In this document: in pieces, positions 10,186 through 20,579 of the stretch | Layout: each line of letters starts with the position of its first letter | Position numbering within the stretch: position 1 is the stretch's first letter | From: Procambarus clarkii | Lineage: Eukaryota > Arthropoda > Malacostraca > Decapoda > Cambaridae | Assembly: GCF_040958095.1 (NCBI RefSeq) | Contig: NC_091209.1 | Span: 11,723,984-11,787,983, forward strand | Length of the DNA: 64,000 nucleotides | Reading direction: 5' to 3' | Translations under genes and position numbers: made by a program | Notes under the pieces: generated by a model | What the model saw: the letters and a program-made list of their open reading frames with translations, nothing else | What the model was told of the DNA's origin: nothing | Database searches by the model: none

Positions 10186-11640
10186 GCAACACTATATTGC
10201 TACCTGGGAAGACTATATTGCTACCTGGGAAGACTATATTGCTACCTGGGAACACCATATTGCTACTTGGGAACACCATATTGCTACCTGGGAACACCAT
10301 ATTGCTACTTGGGAACACCATATTGCTACCTGGGAACACCATATTGCTACCTGGGAACACCATATTGCTACCTGGGAACACCATATTGCTACCTGGGAAC
10401 ACCATATTGCTACCTGGGAACACTATATTGCTACCTGGGAAGACTATATTGCTACCTGGGAAGACTATATTGCTACCTGGGAACACCATATTGCTACTTG
10501 GGAACACCATATTGCTACCTGGGAACACCATATTGCTACTTGGGAACACCATATTGCTACCTGGGAACACCATATTGCTACCTGGGAACACCATATTGCT
10601 ACCTGGGAACACCATATTGCTACCTGGGAACACCATATTGCTACCTGGGAGCACCATATTGCTACCTGGGAAGACTATATTGCTACCTGGGAGCACCATA
10701 TTGCTACCTGGGAACACCATATTGCTACCTGGGAACACCATATTGCTACCTGGGAACACTATATTGCTACCTGGGAACACCATATTGCTACCTGGGAACA
10801 CCATATTGCTACCTGGGAACACCATATTGCTACCTGGGAACACCATATTGCTACCTGGGAGCACCATATTGCTACCTGGGAAGACTATATTGCTACCTGG
10901 GAGCACCATATTGCTACCTGGGAACACCATATTGCTACCTGGGAACACCATATTGCTACCTGGGAACACCATATTGCTACCTGGGAACACCATATTGCTA
11001 CTTGGGAACACTATATTGCTACCTGGGAACACTATATTGCTACTTGGGAACACTATATTGCTACCTGGGAAGACTATATTGCTACCTGGGAAGACTATAT
11101 TGCTACCTGGGAACACCATATTGCTACTTGGGAACACTATATTGCTACTTGGGAAGACTATATTGCTACTTGGGAACACTATATTGCTACCTGGGAAGAC
11201 TATATTGCTACTTGGGAACACTATATTGCTACCTGGGAAGACTATATTGCTACCTGGGAACACCATATTGCTACTTGGGAACACTATATTGCTACTTGGG
11301 AACACTATATTGCTACTTGGGAACACTATATTGCTACTTGGGAACACTATATTGCTACCTGGGAAGACTATATTGCTACTTGGGAACACTATATTGCTAC
11401 CTGGGAAGACCATATTGCTACCTGGGAACACTATATTGCTACCTGGGAACACTATATTGCTACTTGGGAACACTATATTGCTACTTGGGAACACTATATT
11501 GCTACTTGGGAACACTATATTGCTACTTGGGAACACTATATTGCTACTTGGGAACACTATATTGCTACTTGGGAACACTATATTGCTACTTGGGAACACT
11601 ATATTGCTACTTGGGAACACCATATTGCTATCTGGGAACC
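10186..11640. repeat. 21-bp minisatellite, about 69 copies
   Basis: The unit is TATTGCTACCTGGGAACACC plus A. Variant bases (CC/CT, ACC/ACT, AAC/AGC, AC/AG) are grouped in blocks, with CTTGGGAACACTA types concentrated at the right end. Because 21 is a multiple of three and the unit lacks stops in several frames, open frames of about 500 codons exist on both strands (heptapeptide YCYLGTP on plus). None has gene features. Confidence 0.97.
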
Positions 11641-12075
11641 AGTTGAGCCGCAAACTCAGAACTGGTGTTGCCAAAATTATTTTAATGTATTTAAATTTTT
11701 TTACCTTAAAAGTGCCAAATTAGACTGAACACTACCAAATTTGTAATTGAACGTACAAATGAGAATTATACTTATAAAAAGGTTGGTCAATTTTGGAGTT
11801 TAATGTACTAAATTCGTATTTTTAATGTTTTCTATTTTAGTGCCTTTCTGTATGGTTACTACTCCCTTGTATTTCACATTCACATTATTTACAAAATACT
11901 TCATTCTGCTCTCTCTTGAAGATCCACTCGCAAAATCGTTCATCAAGCAATGTTTTGTTAATTTTTTGGGGTTCTTGCTTGACTTTTTTGCAGTTTTTGT
12001 CCTCGTAGGAGTCGGAAAGTCTGTTATTATCACACTTTAGGCTTCGTTTCTGACTCATTATGATGTTTTTGTGAT
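11641..12075. other. No gene recognised
   Basis: AT-rich. A 71-codon frame at 11825-12040 (+) is hydrophobic but overlaps a similar-length minus-strand frame and has no other support. Confidence 0.4.
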
Positions 12076-12084
12076 ATTTTAAAC

Positions 12085-12235
12085 CCTAGCCACCTCACAA
12101 CACCCACCCACCTGCCCCACAACACCCACCCCCACCTCAACACCCAACCACCTCACAACACCCCCCCCCCCCCACCCACCTGACAACACCCACCCCCCCA
12201 CCTCACAACACCCCCCCCCCTTCCCACCTCACACG
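12085..12235. repeat. C-rich low-complexity tract (CACCCACC, C homopolymers)
   Basis: Runs of CACAACACCCACCCACCTG-like steps with pure C runs of about 10-12 bases at 12161-12172 and near 12211-12220. Confidence 0.85.
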
Positions 12236-12239
12236 GGAC

Positions 12240-12800
12240 GGGTGAGAGTGTAGCAGGGTGTTGGTGCTGACATTGTCCACAATAACCCTTTACCACAAGT
12301 TCTCCCCGAGGTGTGGGCGTAGTTAACATCACTACACGTTAACACAACACGTGCCGCCGGCACTTCTACAATGAAACTTATGAATGAGGTTTCAAAAAAA
12401 ATAATAAAATCGTGATTTTTGATGTATTCGAATATATTTAATTTTATATATTGATTTTTATTGAACTAAGACAATTATAAAGAAAAGAGTACCAAAAGTA
12501 CCAAATAGCAAGAAATGCACCAAATTTGGTACGAAAGTACCAAGTTCGGCAAGACTGATTCAGAATACATTTAATCAGGAATATCATCGCAATATGCATC
12601 AATGTAAACAATGGCACTCGAGTCGACAGCTGCTAAGGCAGGGCCCAGGAGTTACCGCTCGACCCTGCAAGCAAGCAAGCACATCCAGTGCCTTCCTTGC
12701 GCTTAATGAAACACTGGTAACATACGACGCCCACCAGCATTCACTTGTTTATGTCCCCACTCCCGCACATGCTGGCAGAGCTGCGTGCTCGCCTTCCGGT
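12240..12800. other. No gene recognised
   Basis: AT-rich around 12390-12560, then mixed sequence. No convincing coding frame or known repeat was seen. Confidence 0.4.
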
Positions 12801-13066
12801 GTTGGCGGGAGTTGAGCTCTGGCTCTTTGGTCCCGCCTCTCAACTGTTACTAACTGCTAACTCTTTATTTTCACAAACACAGTGAGAGAGAGAGGGGAGA
12901 AGCAGCCCGTAACAGCTATCTAACTCCCAGGTGCCTGTTAACTGCTAGGTAACAGGGCCATTCAGGGTGAAAGAAACTTTGCCCATTTGTTTCTGCCTGG
13001 TCCGTGAATCGAACCCGGGCCACAAAATTACGAATCTTGCGCGCTTTCCACTCAACTACCAGAAAT
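12801..13066 (-). mobile_element. tRNA-SINE carrying a LINE-A-like 3' tail
   Basis: Read on minus: a tRNA-like head (GTTGAGTGGAAAGCGCGCAA, B box CGGGTTCGATTCACGG), a conserved body (CAAAGTTTCTTTCACCCTGA; CTGTTACCTAGCAGTTAACA; GCTGTTACGGGCTGCTTC), a GA-rich linker, then a tail matching the LINE-A 3' UTR (CAGTTGAGAGGCGGGACCAA; CAGAGCTCAACTCCCGCC). The same architecture is seen at 33418-33810. Confidence 0.8.
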
Positions 13067-13249
13067 CCATGTGCGTGTGTGCGTGCGAGTGTGTTCCCAC
13101 ACCAACAAGACAGCCAGGTGATCCTACAGGAGGGAACAGTAACGAGTGGAAGTCCTCAGGTTTGATGCCTCAGGAGCTTGATATTAGACGGGTTGAAGGG
13201 CATGCGACTGCTCTTGTTGCGTATCCCGATAGTCACACGTCATCCAGCA

Positions 13250-13370
13250 TAACCCCCACGTCATCCAGCATAATCCCCCCCCCCACGTCATCCACATAAT
13301 ACCCACGTAACCCCCACGTCATCCACATCACCCACATATAACCCACACGTCACCCACATAACCCCTGCCG
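13250..13370. repeat. CCCACGTCATCCACAT low-complexity repeats
   Basis: Short irregular repeats of CCCACGTCATCCA(GCATAA/CAT) with a C run at about 13278-13285. Confidence 0.75.
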
Positions 13371-13520
13371 ACTACCAGCAGTTCTCTGCGAATTGTTTAC
13401 ATTCAAGAAACTTTAGACAGGTTTGGGAATTTCTTGAGGCGCCAGGTGCGGCTGGGTGACGTCCCGTGGCCTGTACCCCAGCGGTGGCCCCCCTGCCTCC
13501 CGTGGTGGCCCCTGCCTCCC

Positions 13521-13568
13521 GTGGCCCGTACCCCAGCGGTGGCAGGAGCCACCACTGGGGTACGGGCC
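13521..13568. repeat. Inverted repeat (GGCCCGTACCCCAG...)
   Basis: GGCCCGTACCCCAGCGGTGG is followed after a few bases by its near-complement CCACCACTGGGGTACGGGCC, forming a 20-bp stem with one or two mismatches. The surrounding 13455-13600 has repeated CCCCTGCCTCCCGTGG steps. Confidence 0.75.
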
Positions 13569-13599
13569 AGTGGTCCCACATCCACTTTTTTTCACTGGG

Positions 13600-14700
13600 C
13601 CGACACTGAACGACACGGTGCCACACGACCTGACACGGCAGAGTACGACACGTTACGGCCACTATGGGTGGCAACCGGGTTCTTTGATGGTAGACCCAAA
13701 ATGATAGTATCCGACCCCAAGTCGGTAGTACGCTTTCAATTAAGTGGCTATGTAGTGCATAAAAAAAGGAGGGGATGAACAAAACACTGTTCCTTTCGTC
13801 AATGTATTAATATCTTTCACCACCGTTAAACATATATATGTATACCGTCACCATAAGTATATATAAAGAACAGATAGGCTATTACTACACTTACGTACAA
13901 TCCTTTCGTGCAGGATATCAAACGTGCTCACGTGCAAAGTTCATCAATCCCCAGTGTTTCTTCACTGTCCAGTAGCGTATCCAACCTTATTGGGAAGAAC
14001 AACGGAAAGTTCACCTGTACGTGGGCCAGCCCACTGACAGTGTCATGAGGTGCCTGTACCCCCACGACCGCTCTCCAGCTACTCGCTGGCAGAGTACCTC
14101 AGCCACACGCTGAGTGGGGTCACAATACAGGGGTAGCCATCCCCTGGCAGCAGTCTATAGCGACCAGCTAGCAGCACTACTCAACAGTCACCTCCCTGTC
14201 GTCAGTCTCTCCCCTAAGCCAGACCCAAAGGTACGCCGATCTCTTCAACACTAAAGCACTAGCAGCTACCACACTGCTTCATCGGCGGCGGCTTACTTGG
14301 TCGTTTCCGGGACCATGTAGGGAGACTGTGGACTGCCCAAGATGAGGCCTGTACCCTCTCCAGTACCGCTGCCCCCAGACGTCACCTCTGTGGACACAAA
14401 AACGTCATCAATGACCTAGCCGGTACTGGTGAACTAGGAAATACCACTAACCCACTGCGGAGTTGACATTGTGCTCTGTAGCACACACTAGGTGGCGCTG
14501 GTCTTGATGCGTCACCTCACCAGAGGTCACTCACAACGGCCCCTCTGGCTGACCAAGGCGGGAATCTTTAGCCATCTGCAGGTTCTAGATAACCACCACC
14601 AGATGGCAGTGTCCACATTATGTACTATTCCCGGGGAGTTTGGGTGCGGACTCTTAGATGGCGCTGGAGCTGCCACTCTACTCCCTGACAAGGGCGACGA
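13600..14700. other. Unclassified sequence, possibly old mobile DNA
   Basis: One diverged unit of the 35-bp minisatellite of 14707-15003 lies at about 13600-13650. The remaining kilobase is GC-balanced and non-coding-looking with no recognised family. The paired occurrence of the unit suggests the array once extended further or was duplicated. Confidence 0.4.
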
Positions 14701-14706
14701 GTCCGT

Positions 14707-15003
14707 AACAGTGCCACACCACCTGACACGGCACTGGACGACACGGTGCCACACCACCTGACACGGCACTGGATGACACAGTGCCACACCACCTGACACG
14801 GCACTGGACGACACGGTGCCACACCACCTGACACGGCACTGGATGACACAGTGCCACACCACCTGACACGGCACTGGACGACACGGTGCCACACGACCTG
14901 ACACGGCACTGGACGACACGGTGCCACACGACCTGACACGGCACTGGACGACACGGTGCCACACCACCTGACACGGCACTGGACGACACGGTGCCACACG
15001 ACA
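14707..15003. repeat. 35-bp minisatellite, about 8 copies
   Basis: Units of 35 bp contain GGTGCCACACCACCTGACAC and GGCACTGGACGAC. Variants GACC/CACC and GGAC/GGAT alternate. The open frames on minus (WHRVVQCRVR repeats) are by-products. Confidence 0.95.
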
Positions 15004-15114
15004 GGGAGGACGAGCAACAAGCCTTTACAAGTCATTACACATTGTGGAGAGTTCCGTGGCGGGGTATTTGTCTATTTTTAATGGGTTAGTGAAGTGAGGC
15101 GGATAATGTGTGCT

Positions 15115-15290
15115 GGGGGGGGGGGGGGAGGGGGAGAGGGGAGACGGAAGGATTAAAGGAAGAGAGCGAGAGAGAGAGAGAGAGAGAGAGCGAGAGCGAA
15201 CGAAAGAGAACGAGAGCGGAGGAGAGAGACAGCGGGAACGAGCGAGAGCGAACGAGAGATAGCGAGAGCGAATAAGAGAGCGATAGACTA
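15115..15290. repeat. G run followed by GAGA/GAGCGA low complexity
   Basis: A G run at about 15116-15128, then GGGAGA steps, (GA)n at about 15168-15190 and an irregular GAGAGCGAACGAGA stretch. Confidence 0.85.
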
Positions 15291-15299
15291 TAACAATCG

Positions 15300-15435
15300 T
15301 GTCTACCATACCTGGAACATACCTGGAGAGGGTTTCGGGAGTTCTTCTACTCCCCGAGCCCGGCATGAGGCCAGGTTCGTCTTGTGATAACTTGGTCCAA
15401 CAGGCTGTTGCTTGGAGCAGCCCGCACCCGTGCAT
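15300..15435 (-). mobile_element. LINE-like 3'-end fragment (LINE-D-like)
   Basis: On minus it reads GTGCGGGCTGCTCCAAGCAA, CCTGGCCTCATGCCGGGCTC, GGGGAGTAGAAGAACTCCC and a repeated tail (CTCCAGGTATG, TTCCAGGTATGG). Directly repeated short tails are the LINE 3' end pattern seen elsewhere in the window. It is related in style to 57669-57830. Confidence 0.5.
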
Positions 15436-15486
15436 AGAGCAACCCATCCTCCTGTTTAGATAGCACTTTTTGTAACGCTCTATACC

Positions 15487-15600
15487 ATCGTACATATATA
15501 GACGAAATGGACATTTAGATCGGAGAATTTGGCACTATTCACTTAAAAAAAAAGATTCCAGAAAACCCTAAAATAAAAATTAAACTTAAATATTCCTAGG
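15487..15600 (+). mobile_element. MITE-A, left half
   Basis: TCGTACATATATAGACGAAA, GAATTTGGCACTATTCACTT and TTAAACTTAAATATTCCTAG match the left half of the MITE-A copy at 51160. The right half reappears at 16585-16620, so this copy is split by about 1 kb that includes MITE-C and a minisatellite. Confidence 0.65.
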
Positions 15601-15715
15601 GTTAGTATTGCACTGATGAGTACTGTATTCATCTGATGAATAATATGATAATTCATCATATTTCAATTCAATAATATGATAAACATCATAATCATTCAAT
15701 TGTACTAATTCATCA

Positions 15716-16257
15716 TCCTCTTACGAATTGTGTCGCCTTTCGCTCGTATGCGCGTTCAGGCTAAAAAAAGACGTAATTTAAAATGAAATCGGCTCACGAA
15801 AGTAATACCCGCCAAACACACACCGAAACTACGACGTTGCTACAACGTTCGAACTAGTTTTAACACCTCCTAACTAGTTAAAACAACCAATATAGCAAGT
15901 TGTAACAACGTTCTAATACGTCATAAATACGTTAAGCCAAGATGTAAGAACTTTATTACAAGTTGTAACTAGCAGAAAATAAAGACAGTTACGGTGTGTG
16001 TTTCCAGGGCTGTCCCGTTTTCTGTTTTGTGTCCTCTGGCTTAGTCTGTTAGGAGAGGAAACGTTAAATTAACGGTTTTCATGACGTTTTGAAACCTTGG
16101 GAGAACTTCCTGCCCTCTTAACCTGCCAGAGGACCCTTAACTTCCTGCTTTGGAAAAAACAAATCCAAATTTGTTTCAATTATTTTTTATTTTCATATTA
16201 CGGCCATTTTTGGCGGTAATTTGATACGAGCGAAAAGCGACGTAATTTGTAAGAGGA
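15716..16257. mobile_element. MITE-C, 542-bp element with ~33-bp terminal inverted repeats
   Basis: The left end TCCTCTTACGAATTGTGTCG then CCTTTCGCTCGTATG pairs with the right end ATACGAGCGAAAAGCGACGT then AATTTGTAAGAGGA. The interior contains repeated GTTGTAAC/AACGTT-type motifs and no coding frame. Size, TIRs and lack of coding capacity fit a non-autonomous DNA transposon. No clear target duplication was seen. Confidence 0.7.
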
Positions 16258-16280
16258 CGGGTTGCTGTACCAGGTCTCAG

Positions 16281-16575
16281 ATAGCATGTATTAGGCCTCA
16301 GATAGCATGTATTAGGCCTCAGATAGCATGTATTAGGCCTCAGATAGCATGTATTCGGCCACAGATAGCATTTATTAGGCCTCAGATAGCATGTATTAGG
16401 CCTTATATAGCATGTATTAGGCCTCAGATAGCATGTATTAGGCCTCAGATAGCATGTATTAGGCCTCAGATAGCATGTATTAGGCCTCAGATAGCATGTA
16501 TTAGGCCTCAGATAGCATGGTTAGGCTTCAGATAGCATGTATTAGGCCCCAGATAGCATGTATTAGGCCTCAGAT
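16281..16575. repeat. 21-bp minisatellite derived from MITE-A
   Basis: About 14 units of ATTAGGCCTCAGATAGCATG plus T. This string occurs once, in almost the same form, in the middle of MITE-A (TATTAGGCCTCAGATAGCGT at 51296-51315), and MITE-A right-half sequence follows at once at 16585. Confidence 0.9.
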
Positions 16576-16584
16576 TAACAACAT

Positions 16585-16620
16585 ACCAAACCTTTTCCGG
16601 TGAGTCCAAATTCAAATTTT
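16585..16620 (+). mobile_element. MITE-A, right-half remnant
   Basis: CCTTTTCCGGTGAGTCCAAA followed by TTCAAATTT matches CTTTTTCCGGTTTGTCCAAA plus TTCAA in the copy at 51160-51440. It then breaks into MITE-B sequence. Confidence 0.55.
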
Positions 16621-16624
16621 TCGG

Positions 16625-16745
16625 TGTCTCCAAGTGCTTTGGAGCTCATAAACTGTTTAATAAATGCAGTCTTATCTTGAGTGATTGTGGGAAGGTGTAC
16701 AGGTGTCGTGAGTGGTGGAGTAAATGATTGTCGAATCCTGGTCCA
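16625..16745. mobile_element. MITE-B, right-half fragment
   Basis: GAGCTCATAAACTGTTTAAT, a diverged GAAGGTGTACAGGTGTCGTG and the end GTAAATGATTGTCGAATCCT match the right arm of the 8756-9013 copy. It abuts a complete MITE-B. Confidence 0.6.
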
Positions 16746-16983
16746 GGGGCCAGATTCACAAAAGCACTTCCGAACCTGTACATCTTTTCTCAATCTTTTG
16801 CGGCTTTGTTTACAATTATTAAACAGTTAATGAGCTCTGAAGCACCAGGAGGCTGTTTATAACAATAACAACAGTAGATTGGGAAGTTTTCATCCTTGTA
16901 AACTGTTTAATAAATGTAACCAAAGCCGTCAAAGATTGAGGAAAGATGTACACGTTCGTAAGTGCTTTCGTGAATCTAGCCCC
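16746..16983. mobile_element. MITE-B, complete 238-bp copy
   Basis: The ends are inverted repeats (GGGGCCAGATTCACAAAAGC left; GCTTTCGTGAATCTAGCCCC right) continuing inward as CGAACCTGTACATCTTTTCT and AGGAAAGATGTACACGTTCG. The middle has two opposed AAACAGTT/AACTGTTT motifs. No coding frame. It matches the outer parts of 55459-55974. Confidence 0.85.
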
Positions 16984-17145
16984 AGGAGACCAAAACCTAT
17001 AACTTGGGGTCGATCGACCCCCAAGGTGTACACTGGCCCGTCGTACACACGGTGATCGAGGTGTACAGGTGTAGGTGTACCCCCCCCCCTACCTTCCTCT
17101 ACCCCACACCACCCCTGCCCTTCATTATCTCCACCACCCCTGCCT
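16984..17145. other. No gene; C-rich toward the right
   Basis: Short mixed sequence, then pyrimidine-rich CCCCCCTACCTTCCTC and CACCACCCCTGCC steps. Confidence 0.5.
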
Positions 17146-17455
17146 TCCCCAATCACCACCACTCCTGCCCTCCCCTACTTTCATCCCTCTTTCCCTGCTC
17201 AGCCCATTCCCTCCGAAAGTGCTGGCTAAGTAAGGGCGGCCAGGATAGTAACGTGTTATGCTACCATTACCCCAGGGCTGGCGCTGGTACCCCTGCTGGT
17301 ACCCCAATCACCACCACTCCTGCCCTCCCCTACTTTCATCCCTCTTTCCCTGCTCAGCCCATTCCCTCCGAAAGTGCTGGCTAAGTAAGGGCGGCCAGGA
17401 TAGTAACGTGTTATGCTACCATTACCCAGGGCTGGTGCTGGTATCCCTGCTGGTA
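17146..17455. repeat. 155-bp direct duplication
   Basis: Two adjacent near-identical units start CCCCAATCACCACCACTCCT (about 17146 and 17301) and contain GAAAGTGCTGGCTAAGTAAG and AGTAACGTGTTATGCTACCA. They differ in a few bases, so the duplication is recent. Confidence 0.9.
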
Positions 17456-17583
17456 CCCCTGCTGGTGCGGCGCCAGCTGCTGTCTTCCTGACGACATCAG
17501 CAGCTGCCACGTGTAGTAAGTTGTTCCACTACTCCCCCAGCCTTCACCCCCCCCCCCCATCGTAAAACATGAATCAAAATATG

Positions 17584-17954
17584 CAACCCGTTCTCGCAAA
17601 TTTAATAAGTCAATATTGACTTATTAAATATGTGCATAGGTGACATACTTAACATAATAGATACCCTTAAAAAGATTCATAGAAAACACCGACCTTACCT
17701 AACCTTGTTAGTATCTTAAGATAAGCATCTTATTGCTTCGTAATTACAATTATTACCTAACCTATAATAGGTATAGGTTAAGTAATAATTGTAATTACGA
17801 AGCAATAAGATGCTTATCTTAAGATACTAACAAGGTTAGGTAAGGTCGGTGTTTTCTATGAATCTTTTTAAGGGTATCTATTATGTTTAGTATATCACCT
17901 ATGCACGTAGTTAATAAGTCAATATTGACTTTACGAATTTGCGAGAACGGGTTG
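17584..17954. mobile_element. MITE-E, 371-bp near-perfect palindrome with 7-bp target duplication
   Basis: The ends CAACCCGTTCTCGCAAATT and AATTTGCGAGAACGGGTTG are inverted repeats. Complementarity runs about 170 bp per arm to a small centre around 17763-17778 (CTATAATAGGTATAGG). Flanking AAATATG occurs on both sides (17577-17583 and 17955-17961), a plausible 7-bp target site duplication. No open frame. A half-copy lies at 56193-56402. Confidence 0.9.
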
Positions 17955-18039
17955 AAATATGACACCCCCGATGGCAGTATTATTAAGTGTTGCCATCCTG
18001 TGATGTTCGGAAGGTATACTTGGCTGCGAGTAAGGAAGA

Positions 18040-18415
18040 GGTGTACATAGAGAAGATGTACACACAGAGGTATACATAGAGAAGCTGTACACACAGAGGT
18101 GTACATAGAGAAGCTGTACACACAGAGATGTACACAGAGAAGCTGTATACACACAGGTGTACACAGAGAAGCTGTATACACAGAGGTGTACACAGGTGTA
18201 CACAGAGGTGTACACAGGTGTACACACAGAGGTGTACACAGAGAAGCTGTACACAGAGAGGTGTACACAGAGAAGCTGTACACACAGAGGTGTACACAGA
18301 GGTGTACACACAGAGGTGTACATAGAGAAGCTGTACACACAGAGGTGTACATAGAGAAGCTGTACACACAGAGGTGTACACAGAGAAGCTGTATACACAG
18401 AGAGGTGTACACAGC
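18040..18415. repeat. 29-bp minisatellite (GAGGTGTACACAGAGAAGCT)
   Basis: Two sub-units, AGGTGTACACAGAGAAGCTG and TACACACAG, alternate with drop-outs. All frames on both strands stay partly open (TQRCTQRSCIH-type peptides), so nothing here is called as a gene. Confidence 0.95.
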
Positions 18416-18670
18416 TTGTCGGTGTATATACATTAGTTTTGGACAATGTTTAGGTCTTAAAGTATACTTGCTGGTGGTGAGTAAACAATTGTGGCGGCCT
18501 TAATAAGCCTGGTGAGGTTGAGAGGCCTTAAGTCCAACACCAAACCAAGCCAGCGCACGTCCACAAGCGATTATTGTACTCTGATGCCTCTGTTCTGGTA
18601 GTGGCCTTGTCTCACGTTTCTCTTCCTCTACAATATAAATTGTACTTTTCGGTTTCCATTAAAATGGTAT

Positions 18671-18717
18671 AATCTTGCATTTAGTTGTACACGAAGTGTA
18701 CAACTAAATATAAGATT
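18671..18717. repeat. Hairpin, 22-bp arms with 3-base loop
   Basis: AATCTTGCATTTAGTTGTAC-AC is followed after GAA by GT-GTACAACTAAATATAAGATT, giving a 22-bp stem with two mismatches. It sits just left of the 40-bp array. No following T run or coding context suggests a terminator. Confidence 0.75.
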
Positions 18718-18724
18718 ACACAGG

Positions 18725-19195
18725 GGCGCAAGCCTGAAGGCTGGAGACAAGTGTACCACATACAGGGTAAGTCTGAAGGCTGGGCACGGTGGGTTACCCG
18801 TGCAGGGCAAGCCTGAAGGCTGATCACGGTGGGTTACCCGTGCAGGGCAAGTCTGAAGGCTGGGCACGGTGGGTTACCCGTGCAAGGCAAGTCTGAAGGC
18901 TGGGCACGGTGGGTTACCTATGCAGGGCAAGTCTGAAGGCTGGGCACGGTGGGTTACCCGTGCAGGGCAAGTCTGAAGGCTGGGCACGGTTGGTTACCCG
19001 TGCAGGGCAAGTCTGAAGGCTGGGCACGGTGGGTTACCCGTGCAGGGCAAGCCTGAAGGCTGATCACGGTGGGTTACCCGTGCAGGGCAAGTCTGAAGGC
19101 TGGGCACGGTGGGTTACCCGTACAAGGCAAGTCTGAAGGCTGGGCACGGTGGGTTACCCGTGCAGGGCAAGTCTGAAGGCTAGGCACGGCATGCA
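18725..19195. repeat. 40-bp minisatellite, about 12 copies
   Basis: Units of 40 bp carry GGGCAAGTCTGAAGGCTGGG then CACGGTGGGTTACCCGTGCA. A two-unit variant with CTGATCACGG recurs at 18817 and 19057, showing block duplication. GTTACCCGTGC and GCACGGTGGGTTACC give each unit a small self-complementary core. Confidence 0.95.
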
Positions 19196-19389
19196 CAACA
19201 TACAGAGTAAGCCAAAGTGTTGTGCACGGAATGTTTCACGTGCTTGCCAAATCGTTAAACACTCTTGTCATTATTTGTACCGAAATAGCCAAGAAAATAT
19301 ACGCAATGAGATATGTTCTTTGTCCCTAGATTATATACAGAGGTATTGCCTTTGTTGTGTAGCGTATGTTTGTTGGTGGATGTATGTTT
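19196..19389. other. Short non-repeated spacer
   Basis: No gene or known repeat was recognised between two arrays. Confidence 0.4.
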
Positions 19390-19640
19390 GGTTGTAGACG
19401 TGTGTTTGGGTGTGGGCACGTGGTTGGGTGTGGCCACGTGGTTGGGTGTGGCCGCGTGGTTGGGTGTGGGCACGTGGTTGGGTGTGGCCACGTGGTTGGG
19501 CGTGGGCACGTGGTTGGGTGTGGGCACGTGGTTGGGTGTGGCCACGTGGTTGAGTGTGGCCTCGTGGTTGGGTGTGGCCGCGTGGTTGGGTGTGGCCACG
19601 TGGTTGGGTGTGGGCGCGTGGTTGGGTGTGGCCACGTGGT
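19390..19640. repeat. 18-bp minisatellite with repeated CACGTG
   Basis: The unit GGGTGTGGCCACGTGGTT repeats about 14 times; nine copies keep a perfect CACGTG and others have CGCGTG or CTCGTG. Open frames on both strands are by-products. Confidence 0.95.
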
Positions 19641-19765
19641 TGAGGGGGTAGAAGCTGTTAAAAGTCATGTGGTGGACTCTAAAGAGTTAAAGGAAGTAAT
19701 TACTGACCCAGGTGATTACTGGCCCCAAGTTATTTTCTCGGCCAGGTAATTGACTTTGTCAGCAG

Positions 19766-19907
<142 letters not shown>

Positions 19908-20348
19908 GTCAAAGAACATGAGTGAGAGTGAGGCAGTATGAGTGAGAGTGAGGCAGCATGAGTGAGAGTGAACATGAAAGTGAGGCAACATGAGTGAGAG
20001 TGAGCCAGCATGAGTGAGAGTGAAGCAGCATGAGTGAGAGTGAAGCAGCATGAGTGAGAGTGAGCCAGCATGAGTGAGAGTGAGCCAGCATGAGTGAGAG
20101 TGAGGCAACATGAGTGAGTGAGCCAGCATGAGTGAGAGTGAGCCAGCATGAGTGAGAGTGAGGCAACATGAGTGAGAGTGAGCCAGCATGAGTGAGAGTG
20201 AGCCAGCATGAGTGAGAGTGAGCCAGCATGAGTGAGAGTGAGCCAGCATGAGTGAGTGAGGCAACATGAGTGAGAGTGAGCCAGCATGAGTGAGAGTGAG
20301 CCAGCATGAGTGAGAGTGAGCCAGCATGAGTGAGAGTGAGGCAGCATG
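19908..20348. repeat. 20-bp minisatellite (AGTGAGAGTGAGCCAGCATG)
   Basis: Units of about 20 bp alternate AGTGAGAGTGAGCCAGCATG with GAGGCAACATG variants. It abuts the (GA)n tract and probably grew from its edge. Confidence 0.95.
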
Positions 20349-20426
20349 AAGCATTAGATGCGTGCCACCATGTCTCAGAGAGGACCTTCAGGTATGCCAT
20401 TAAAAATTTTTGCCATTTTTCTACCG

Positions 20427-20505
20427 AGGTCGTCCGCCCGTCCGTCCGTCGGTCCGTCGGTCCGTCCGTCCGTCCGTCCGTCGATCCGTCCGTCCGTCCG
20501 TCCGC
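20427..20505. repeat. (GTCC)n microsatellite
   Basis: GTCCGTCC steps with GTCG interruptions. Confidence 0.95.
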
Positions 20506-20579
20506 TTAGAGGAGGACATGAACGTTTCATGTTTCAGCGAAAGTTTAATATTTCAAAGCAAGTCCCATGTTCTCTTATA

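Noticed and set aside
13860..14700. LTR retrotransposon end
   Set aside because: No paired LTR, primer-binding site, polypurine tract or gag/pol frame could be identified.
16281..16575. CRISPR-like array of 21-bp repeats
   Set aside because: Units are contiguous with no spacers, in a eukaryotic genome, and derived from MITE-A.
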